A stretch of 64,000 bases of DNA from Euphorbia lathyris (lineage: Eukaryota > Streptophyta > Magnoliopsida > Malpighiales > Euphorbiaceae): NCBI RefSeq assembly GCF_963576675.1, contig NC_088915.1, forward strand, positions 38,965,501 to 39,029,500. The letters are read 5' to 3'. Numbering within the stretch: the stretch's first letter is position 1; each line of letters opens with the position of its first letter. Shown one piece after another: positions 55,943 to 64,000 of the stretch. The position numbers and the translations under genes were made by a program. The notes beneath the pieces are model-generated. The model saw only the letters and a list, made by a program, of their open reading frames with translations, was not told the origin of the DNA and did no database searches.

Positions 55943-56401
55943 CGGGTTCCTCAATCGCCTCTATTGTTTCAGCTGGTGTTTCTTCTTAAACTTCTTCAAG
56001 TCCAATCATGCTTCCCGTTTGTATTTCTTCAAGAAACTCTTTCTCTAGAAACACTGCATGTTTGGATACTATTACTTTCTGATCATCTGGATGATAGAAG
56101 TAATACCCCAAAGTTTCCTTAGGGTATCCTATGAAGAAACACTTATCAGATTTAGCATCCAATTTATCTGATGCTACACGTTTTACAAATGCTGAACAAC
56201 AGCATATTCTCATAAAAGAGAAGACAAGTTTCCTACCAATGAACAATTGATATGGTGTGGAACTTGCGGATTTAGTTGGTACTCGATTTAGGGTAAACAG
56301 GGCAGTTTCTAAGGCATAACCCTAGAACATCTTTGGAAGTAATATTGTGCTCATCATGGACCGTACCATATCCAATAAGGTACATTTTCTCCTTTCGGGT
56401 A
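55943..56401 (-). pseudogene. pol: Copia integrase end/RT linker of B, resumed after C
   Basis: Minus strand: SAFVKRVASDKLDAKSDKCF, FIGYPKETLGYYFYHPDDQK and KHAVFLEKEFLEE match element C at 52110-52290. It continues with damaged integrase (sequence matching 51890-52060) to about 56397, where it stops inside CCTTTCGG at the D LTR. Confidence 0.85.
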
Positions 56402-56636
56402 TGATAGGGACGTTTTGTCCCTATCTTTTAGCGCGATTTACGGTTTAATTTTGGACTAAATAAGTAAGTTTAATTACAAAAATAATGTGTTTTTAATAAA
56501 ATAACAAAATAAAAATAAATTTTATGCTTTTGGTTAATTTCCTTTGTTTTTTATTAATTTCAGAAAAACAAACGTCAAGCTAACTCGGCTCTCAAGAATT
56601 GTATTTCGCAGGTACAAGTTAAGGAGTAAAACGCAC

Positions 56637-57191
56637 ACGCGGGGTGCAGAAGCAACCACGCGGGATGTAAAACAATGCCCTCTTAATCACAGAAGTCAAA
56701 AGACACCACGCGGGGCGTCTCCACTTATACGCGGGGCGTACAGGAGCAATTCTTCAATCTAAAGTTTCAGGAGCTCAGGTACGCGGGGTGTTCTCCAAGC
56801 CACGCGGGGCATCAAAGGCATGATTCAAACCATTGAACTTCAGAGGCTCAACCATGCGGGGCGTACGCCAACCTACGTGGGGCGTACGCCAACCTACGCG
56901 GGGCGTAGTTATGACAACAGGTCTGAATCTGATCCATATGTAGGAAATTATCAATGGAATGGGCAAACACGCGGGGCGTCTGCCTATCCACGCGGGGCGT
57001 GTTTATGACATCAGGCCTGAATCTGATCCACATGCCAGAAATTATCAATGGAATGGGCAAACACGCAGGGCGTCTGCCTGTCCACGTGGGGCGTGTTTAT
57101 GACATCAGGCCTGAATCTGATCCTCATGCAGGAAATTATCAACGGAATAGGCAAAAACGCGGGGCGTCTGCCTATCCACGTGGGGTGTGTC
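56637..57191. repeat. ACGCGGGGCGT motif array with 94-bp tandem units
   Basis: The 11-mer ACGCGGGGCGT or a close variant begins at 56637, 56658, 56708, 56729, 56781, 56802, 56854, 56875, 56896, 56969, 56990, 57063, 57084, 57157 and 57178. From 56910 three 94-bp units follow in tandem (56910, 57004, 57098), each with two motifs. Open frames across it are repeat artefacts. Confidence 0.9.
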
Positions 57192-57252
57192 ATGGGAAAA
57201 CTGCAGAAATAATGTAACTTGTGTATTTATGATTCTACCCCCGAGCTTGATG

Positions 57253-57260
57253 TATAAATA
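57253..57260 (+). promoter_or_regulatory. TATA box of the D LTR
   Basis: TATAAATA in GATGTATAAATAAGAG, about 60 bases after the motif array. Confidence 0.6.
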
Positions 57261-58210
57261 AGAGTGATTAGCACTCATTTCAGGATTTAATTTTCTATGT
57301 ACTAAAGTTCCCCACACCTTGAGAGCTTGTATAATCCTCCCATTACTCCGCTAAAGTTCCGTTCCATCCGTATTCACCAAGCTCGAAAGTTCCACCTCCA
57401 AGTCCTAAGAGACGACTTTGAGTCCGGTTAGCTAGTCCTAAGGGCCGATTCTTCTTCCCTTTCTACTCATTAATTAGCTTGTACTCTTTCTATGTACTAG
57501 GCTTGGTTGTATTCCGTATTATCGCATTTCAAATTTATAATATATGATTTACAATTCTGTTTTCACTTACGTGTTATTACTTATTGCTTGCTTTGATACT
57601 TATAATTGATTATTGTGTAGGTCGTTTACGAGCTCCGAAATCTATTAGGAATCACATAGGTGTTGCCTTACCGGAGTTGACAATCCGGAAACCGTAGGAA
57701 TTGACGAGCCACGGAACTTACGGGCCCTAGTTTCTGATTCTAATAATTAGAGTCGCCTTAAAGGGAAATCACGACCCTAGAACCTCACGGAGTTGTTCGG
57801 TCTATAAATAGTCGTCTTTGCAAGAGTAAATCATTAATCGTATATGTTTCGTGTTGTTTGTCATATGTTATAACTTATCATTATCCATATCACTCGAAAA
57901 GGGCTTGAAATACATGAAAATTGTCTCACCCATAGTTTAGGAGTAGTTTATAGTCATCGCCAAACTCAAGTCTAAAGTATTCACCGCTTAGATAACATGT
58001 AAAACCGAGTAGTTTAATACTTGTAGATATAAATCCCGTGGATTCGATACCCGGTCTTAACCGGATTATTACTTGATACGACGGGGTACACTTGCCCCTA
58101 CGTAGTAGCGTCCAGTAGAGTTAAAGCACTTAGAAAGATCATATCCATAACCCTAGCACACACTTATCATCATTATATTTTACTGCTCTACCGGATACTC
58201 ATCAAGTTTT

Positions 58211-58228
58211 TGGCGCTGTTGCCGGGGA
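58211..58228 (+). other. Primer-binding site of D (tRNA-Asp type)
   Basis: TGGCGCTGTTGCCGGGGA, one mismatch from the complement of the plant tRNA-Asp 3' end, as used by Athila elements. Six bases after the LTR. Confidence 0.85.
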
Positions 58229-58449
58229 TTTATAATTTCTTGCAATATTAGACAAAAATGGTTTATTGTTAGTCTAAGCATTCTTTTTGTATAAATTGTT
58301 TATATCAACTTCTACTAACAACATTCTTCATGTACTTAAATTTTCTTTATTTATTTCTATAGTTTATGTACACCTGATCTCGAAGTGGTACTCTCGTTCC
58401 TATTGATCTTGAAATTGAACGTACTCTTTGTAGGATCCGGAGAGAAAAG

Positions 58450-59748
58450 ATGGCCAACCTCAACAACGAAGCCAACCAACCCGAGGCAAACCAAAGACCA
58501 CCCGTCCAACCCGTGAACAACATCCGAAATGGAGGGGGCAATGACACACGAACGATGATGGAGATCCTTGCTCCATATAGGCCCCAAAATCGCAATGGAA
58601 TCGTCGCTCCCACCATCTCGGCCAACACCTATGAGATTAAGACAAGCATGATCCAATTGATTCAACAACTCGGTCAATTTGGAGGAGAACTTCATGAGAA
58701 CCCTAACGGACATCTTGATAAATTTCTTATGTGTGCCGATACTTCTCGGCAAAATGGTGTTCCGATTGAAGCCGTATGTCTAAAGCTTTTTCCTTTCTCT
58801 TTGACATGTCAAGCATTGGAATGGTTGCACTCGTTGGAAGCGGGATCGATTACATCGTGGGAGGAGCTTGAGAAGGAGTTCCTTTCCTACTACTTCCCGT
58901 CGTCCAAAACGGTTAAGTTGAGAAATGATATCACTTCCTTTAGGCAACTTGAATACGAGGCCCTTCACTCAGCTTGGGCTAGGTTTCGAAAGTTGCTCCG
59001 AAATTTCCCACATCATGACATCCCCAAGCACGATCTTGTAAGTACCTTCTATCATGGTTTAACTCCCACTAATCATGCAACCGTGGATTCCACCGCAGGT
59101 GGGGATTTGTTTAGGAAATCAGCAAGCGAGGCTTATGAACTTATCCACGAGTTAGCTAGAAAAAGCGTCTAATGGCAGGAAGATCGTCTTGTCGGACCCT
59201 CGCGACATCAAACATTTGTTGTGGAAGACGAGGCTCCCAAAATCTCCATGGTTGAGATGAATAAGAAGCTAGATGCCTTAATGGCACAAATGAGCCTCAA
59301 ACAATCCGCACAAGTCCTTATGTGCTCGCATTGCGGTGGTGACCATCATGGTCAAGAATGCCACGTCGGTAGCCCTTTTGCCGGCGATGCCGAAAGCGTA
59401 AGTTATGTAGGGGGACAACCAAGGTACAATTCTAATTATAACTCCTATCATAACCCTAATTCTTATCACCACTGTAATAATAATAACAACGGATGGAGGC
59501 CTCAACACCAACACCCGAATTTGTCATATGGAAACAATCAAAATGTGTTGAAGCCCCCATTCGGATTTAATAATGAATACAAGGAGCAAGGTTTGGGTCA
59601 ACCCCCCCACGCCCAAGGATGTGGGGCATCAAGTGGCCCAATTGAATCGCCAACAACAAGAGAGACAACACGGTTCTCTCCCAACCAATACCAAACAAAA
59701 CCCAAGGCCCAAGAATCGGGAGACCGCGCAAGCGATTACACTCCGTAG
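58450..59748 (+). pseudogene. gag: Athila-type Gag of D
   Basis: ATG at 58450. 58450-59172: HLDKFLMCADTSRQNGVPIE, KLFPFSLTCQALEWLHSLE, TSWEELEKEFLSYYFPSSK, LRNFPHHDIPKHDLVSTFYHG, the Retrotrans_gag fold of plant gypsy elements. TAA at 59170-59172, then the same frame continues: ISMVEMNKKLDALMAQM, a zinc-knuckle-like CSHCGGDHHGQEC and an Asn/Tyr/His-rich stretch. At a run of seven C (59602-59608) the real reading moves to another phase, so the last part of this frame (to 59748) is not Gag. Confidence 0.85.
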
Positions 59749-60013
59749 TGGTAAGGGTTTGGAGCCACCGGTTCCAAAGGCGATTCCAACCGCTCCAAAG
59801 GTAAGTAACGAACCGGAAGCGGTAAGCAACCCCGGTTCGGACCCGAAAACCATGATTTCCTCGGATAATAGTAAAGATGTTAGTGATCCAATTGGGACTT
59901 ATGTACCGAAGCTCCCATTTCCACAAAGACTAAAAAAGGAAAAATTGGATCACCAATATGGCAAGTTTTTGGAAATTTTTAAGAAGCTTCACATTAATAT
60001 CCCGTTTGCGTAG
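59609..60013 (+). pseudogene. Gag C-terminus of D, after the C7 frameshift
   Basis: The second phase reads VAQLNRQQQERQHGSLPTNT, AQAITLRSGKGLEPP and VPKLPFPQRLKKEKLDHQYG, matching the gag end of A1 (661-990). It ends with TAG at 60011-60013, after which the protease region follows in the same phase. Confidence 0.8.
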
Positions 60014-61041
60014 GCATTGGAACAAATCCCGACCTATGCAAAGTTTCTTAAAGAAATCCTCGCTAAAAAGCGAAAGTTAGAACAAAATGAAACGATAGCG
60101 CTAACGGAGGAATGCTCCGCGATTATAATGAATAAACTCCCACCTAAACTCAAAGATTTAGGAAGTTTTTCCATCCCATGCACAATTGGTAATGTTGAGT
60201 TTAGTAGAGCTTTATGTGATTTAGGTGCTAGTATCAATCTAATGCCTTTGTCCGTTTTTAGGAAACTCAGTTTGGGAGAGCCAAAGCCTACCAACATGAC
60301 GCTTCAATTGGCCGATAGATCAATTGCCCGGCCGAAAGGAGTTGTGGAGGATGTCTTAGTGAAAGTGGACAAGTTCATTTTCCCCGCCGATTTTGTAGTG
60401 CTCGACATGGCGGAAGACGATTCGGTACCAATCCTCCTAGGATGACCATTTCTTGCAACGGGTAGGACTCTCATTGATGTCCACGAGGGTAAGCTTATAC
60501 TACGGTTGCAAGACGAAGAGGTAGTATTTAACGTATACAACTCCATGAAATTCCCTTCTCATACCATGGAGGATTGTCATTTTTTAAATTCCATGGACTC
60601 TATTGAGAATTTGTGTGATAGGCCTTCCATGGAAACTTCTTTGGATTCAAGTAATAATGAGCACGTGGATGAGGAGCCATTAAATAAACTGTTTGAATAC
60701 TCCTCCGAGATAGAACAGTGTTTGTTGGCAAGGAACCGGTTCGAGGGTTTGGACCGAGATAGCAAAGCGAAGCCAAAGTCGTCTCTCGAAGAGCCCCCGA
60801 CTTTGGAACTTAAACCCTTGCCTCCTAATTTGAAATATGTATTTTTACAACCTCCTAGTTTCTTACCCGTTGTCATATCTTCTCTTTTGACAGAGGAAAT
60901 GGAGGAAGCATTGATTACGGTGTTACAAAAACACAAAAGCGCATTTGGATGGACCATTCATGACATCAAAGGGATTAGCCCCACCATTTTCACACACCGC
61001 ATCTTTATGGAGGATAAAGTCACACCCTTCGTGCAACCGCA
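60014..61041 (+). pseudogene. Aspartic protease and linker of D
   Basis: LEQIPTYAKFLKEILAKKRK, LKDLGSFSIPCTIGNVEFSR, then the active-site motif CDLGASINLMPLSVF (60217-60261) and FIFPADFVVLDMAEDD. Stop TGA at 60443-60445 after PILLG, at an Arg position. The frame then continues through an acidic linker (60506-60800) to LPPNLKYVFLQPPSFLPVV, the RT entry, and another TGA at 61042-61044 (again at an Arg position). Confidence 0.85.
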
Positions 61042-61230
61042 ATGACGACTTAACCCGAACATGAAAGAGGTAGTGAAGGCCGAGGTAATCAAACTCCTCG
61101 ACACAGGTATAATCTTTCCTATCTCCGATAGTTAATGGGTTAGTCCGGTCCAATGCGTTCCCAAAAAAGGGGGCACAACGGTGACGAAAAATGATCAAGG
61201 GGAATTAATCCCCACACGAAAAGTAACGGT
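61042..61230 (+). pseudogene. RT N-terminus of D
   Basis: [19 protein letters not shown], stop TAA near 61132, WVSPVQCVPKKGG, GELIPTRKVTV. It then breaks off, before the first catalytic motif of RT. Confidence 0.8.
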
Positions 61231-61345
61231 TACTAAATTTAACTAAAAACTAAAAAATTAATACAGAAACTTAACTAAAAGCTAATTAAAACAAACTAAA
61301 TTAATCCTAAAAACCTATATAAATGGGAGCTATCAACCATCATGG
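61231..61345. other. AT-rich filler replacing the RT core
   Basis: About 110 bases of A-rich sequence with repeats of TTAACTAAAA and AACTAAATTAA, unlike gypsy coding DNA, between RT N-terminus and RNase H. Confidence 0.75.
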
Positions 61346-62619
61346 TGAAACCCAATTGGGATCTCCCCTTTGAACTAATGTGCGATGTTAGTGATTTGGC
61401 AGTAGGTGCTTGTTTGGGCCAACGGGTGGATAAACTTTTCCGCCCAATTTTCTATGCGAGCAAAACTCTTAATGAGGCCCAACGAAACTATTCAATCACG
61501 GAGAAAGAGATGCTTGCGGTAGTTTTTGCTTTCGATAAATTTAGATCATATCTTATGTTATAAAAAATTATCGTATACACTGACCACGCAGCTCTTAAGT
61601 ACTTAATGACCAAGAAAGATGCCAAACCTCGGTTGATACGATGGATTCTCCTCCTCCAAGAATTCGACATTGAAATAAAAGATAAAAAAGGAGTGGAGAA
61701 TGTCCTGGCCGACCATCTTTCCCGTTTGCAAAGCGAGAAAGCCGAATCTCCGGAACTTGTGGAGATCAAAGAGACTTTTCCCGACGAGACACTCTACGCG
61801 GTAACCCCTCTACCTTGGTATGCAGACATGGCAAACTACAAGGCCGGTAATATTCTTCCCCTGCACCTTACCTATGAGCAATGTAAGAAGTTCTTTCACG
61901 ACGCTAAGAATTATTTTTGGGAAGAACCTTTTTTGTTCAAATCTTGTGCCGACAATATTATTCGTAGGTGAATATCGGAGGAAGAGGTCAACCATGTATT
62001 ACACATGTGTCACACCCAAGAGCCGGGGGACCATTTTGGCCCGAGTCGAACTATGGCAAAAGTCTTGCAATGCGGCTTTTATTGGCCCACCATGTCCAAA
62101 GAATCCCAAGACTTCGTCAAGTCATGTGACGCTTGTCAACGAAGCGGGAACATCTCCCGTAAAAATGAAATGCTCCAACAAGGAATCCTAGTTTGTGAAC
62201 TCTTCGATGTTTGAGGGATAGACTTCATGGGACCTTTCCCTAAGTCGCATAACAACGCCTACATTTTAGTGGCCGTTGACTATGTCTCTAAATGGGTGGA
62301 AGTCGTTGCCTTGCCCTCAAACGATTCTAAGGTGGTGGGAAAATTCATTAAGAAAAACATTTTACTCGGTTCGGGACCCCTCGGTCTATCATTAGTGATG
62401 GTGGTTCCCACTTTTGCAACCGTCAATTCGATCAACTCTTACATAAATACGGGGTTACACACCGAGTATCCACGCCCTACCACCCGCAAACTAGTGGGCA
62501 AGTTGAGGTTTCTAACCGAGAATTAAAACGTATTCTGGAAAAAACGGTTAGCACTTCTAGGAAAGATTGGAGCCTAAAGCTCGATGACGCTCTTTGGGCC
62601 TACCGCACGACGTTTAAAA
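61345..62619 (+). pseudogene. pol: RNase H and integrase of D
   Basis: RNase H: WDLPFELMCDVSDLAVGA (first Asp kept), [11 protein letters not shown], stop TAA at 61561-61563, [13 protein letters not shown]. Linker [13 protein letters not shown] and [10 protein letters not shown]. Stop TGA at 61969-61971. Integrase zinc finger: HMCHTQEPGDHFG, CDACQRSGN. Stop TGA near 62212-62214 at a Trp position, then [25 protein letters not shown]. Near 62365 a frameshift; the downstream reading ([22 protein letters not shown]) lies in another phase. It ends at 62619 in [10 protein letters not shown] where LTR E begins. Confidence 0.85.
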
Positions 62620-64000
62620 TGTTGGAGTTTAGTGTCCTAAAGACAATTGTTTTAGGATATTAATATTAATGAATAAATTTTTTATTTGATCATTTGATTA
62701 ATCAGATATATAGCATTAAAATGAAACTATATATAAAGGCAAGAATCTTTCATAAAGAAAGTAACCCTAAGTTTATTTAAGTAGTTATAAAGTGTTCATA
62801 CAAGCATGAAGTGAGACTGTACTTTATAATAGACCAATAGAATTAAAGTAAACCCAAGTCAAGTGATATGTTATAGGGGTTGGCATATTACTGTTGAGAC
62901 TTGCATGTAACAGTGTTTTCTGTCGAGACAGAAAGCTGATCTCACAAGCTTTAGACATTCGGATATCTAGACAGTTACATGGATCCGGTGAAGGAGTTCA
63001 TTAGGATTGGGACCCGACTTGAGATAATAGAATGGATTGATTTATCTAATGTGTCAACTGTTCATCTCATTGGTATTAGTAGGTATAACTAATCCTCAGA
63101 CTCAAACATTCGTTAATTAGTGATTCAGGATTATGGGGTCTGATACTTTGATTCTGTGCGAGCACGATCCAATAGGTGAGAGCCTAGGGTGTGTGAGAGC
63201 AGGGTTGGGTATCACACAAAGTAATTGCAGAATAGTTAATGTCAGATTGAGCATTCGTCACTCCCGGTAAGTGGGAGATATATCCAAATGGCCGCTTGTG
63301 GTGAATTGACTAAAATCCTTGCAAGGTGATACAGCTAAGAGTAGAAATGAACATTTCACTTAACTTATCTTTTCAGAATGAATTCAACCTGTACAAGTAA
63401 AACCGGGCTCTTCGTTATATGTAACCTTGACACATTCTATGGTTATAAGGAATTGACCGACGGTATATAGTTGATGAAGGATCGTATTATACTGCACCTA
63501 ATACAGAAAGGTTAACGTCAGTTATCAACCTGACTTCTTAATTGCTCTGGGGGAATATCATAGGTTCTGCTAGTAACAGCTCGCGACGGTATTCCGTTAT
63601 ATATATGTTGGAATTAATCGTGATGAATAATTTCAAAGGATATATACGGCTAGTGGCAATAAAGAACCTAATGGGTCGCATATGGGACTTGAAATCGGAG
63701 GACGAAAATGTAATTAGTGAGACACAATATAGGGGGCCGAAATTTATATATATTAATTAGGGGATAAATTAATTTGATTAATAATTATAATTTGATTATG
63801 GTTATGAATTAAATTAAAAGATTATCTGATAATATTAATTAGAAGTTTTTATGTGATTGAAACTCTAATTAATTATCCCTAACATTAATTATTAATTTGA
63901 TTAATAATAATTATCTAGATATAATTAGTTATTATTTAGATAATAGTAAAGTGTTTATTTAATTATCTAATTAGGAATCCTATTCCGAATAAGATTCCAA
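62620..64000 (+). repeat. Copia LTR E, runs off the window
   Basis: TGTTGGAGTTTAGTGTCC at 62620, inserted in the D integrase (pentamer before it: TAAAA). It is closely related to the solo LTR at 20584, without the 460-bp deletion of that copy. 1381 bases are visible. Whether it is a solo LTR or belongs to a full element is unknown. Confidence 0.85.

Larger units (their letters stand above)
41031..56401 (-). mobile_element. Copia copy B, minus strand, host of the nested insertions
   Basis: Sits in the MULE gene. LTR 41031-44751 (split), polypurine tract, RNase H-RT (44766-46417), a gap filled by element C, then the end of integrase (55943-56401). It stops at 56401, exactly where the LTR of Athila-like D begins, so its missing part may lie beyond D outside the window. 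Confidence 0.85.
56402..58204 (+). repeat. 5' LTR of D
   Basis: 1803 bp, TGATAGGGACG to ATACTCATCA. It contains a GC-rich repeat block and a TATAAATA box. No second LTR is in view, so the ends rest on TG/CA, the primer site and the broken Copia flank. Confidence 0.8.
56402..62619 (+). mobile_element. Athila-like Ty3/gypsy retrotransposon D (partial, decayed)
   Basis: LTR, tRNA-Asp type primer site, gag, protease, N-terminal RT, RNase H, integrase; broken at 62620 by Copia LTR E. It is inserted in element B; the expected duplication GGGTA (56397-56401) would have its partner beyond the window. The RT core is absent. Many stops are TGA at Arg positions, as from CGA to TGA change. Confidence 0.9.

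Noticed and set aside
56544..57317. Several overlapping ORFs with repeated Arg/Gly/Pro-rich peptides on both strands
   Set aside because: They arise from the ACGCGGGGCGT array and 94-bp tandem units in the D LTR; no start context or homology.

Overview
This window looks like repeat-rich, probably heterochromatic DNA from a flowering plant (most likely a eudicot). I found no intact host gene, rRNA, tRNA or CRISPR array. Nearly everything recognisable is a transposable element or its remains. The plant assignment rests on tRNA-iMet and tRNA-Asp type primer-binding sites, Athila-like and SIRE-like LTR retrotransposons, Tork-type Copia elements with 1.8 kb LTRs, a CACTA transposon, a MULE transposase, a Mutator-type MITE with a 9-bp target duplication, and an L1-type LINE. 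Species and chromosome cannot be told from the sequence alone.

Left part (1-31.8 kb). The window opens in the end of a Copia LTR, followed by a decayed Athila-like Ty3/gypsy element (gag, protease, RT-RNase H-integrase, 367-4574) and the start of a post-pol ORF (5217-5383). That ORF is broken by an 11.7 kb SIRE-like Copia element on the minus strand (5384-17061) with gag, pol and a 980-codon env-like frame. Next is an LTR remnant (17062-18359 and 25777-26124). It is split by a CACTA transposon (18360-25773, TSD ATA), which itself contains a 5'-truncated minus-strand Copia copy whose LTR is split by a solo LTR (20584-21941, TSD CCCCA). After this, Athila-type sequence resumes with two related post-pol ORFs (26125-26932 and 27635-28914), a polypurine tract and an LTR (30325-31808).

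Middle part (31.8-41 kb). This is AT-rich, mostly non-coding DNA with two long foldback palindromes, a MITE-like element, a LINE relic (35278-36840), a minus-strand Tat-type gypsy relic with a fresh 195-bp tandem duplication, a Mutator-type MITE (39082-39606) and a broken MULE transposase (40215-41030).

Right part (41-64 kb). This is a nested stack. A minus-strand Copia copy B sits in the MULE gene. B's LTR is split by a solo LTR (42747-44682, TSD TAAAG). B's pol is split by a complete plus-strand Copia element C (46418-55937, TSD TACCT). B's integrase then ends at an Athila-like element D (from 56402), and D is in turn broken by another Copia LTR, E (from 62620), which runs off the window.

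Most coding frames carry stops, frameshifts, deletions or altered catalytic residues. I see no convincing new cellular system. The most notable items are a hairpin that recurs three times in the Athila DNA, candidate internal TATA boxes in front of post-pol ORFs in two unrelated retrotransposon lineages, apparently recombinant LTR ends of the SIRE-like element, and several nested palindromes.
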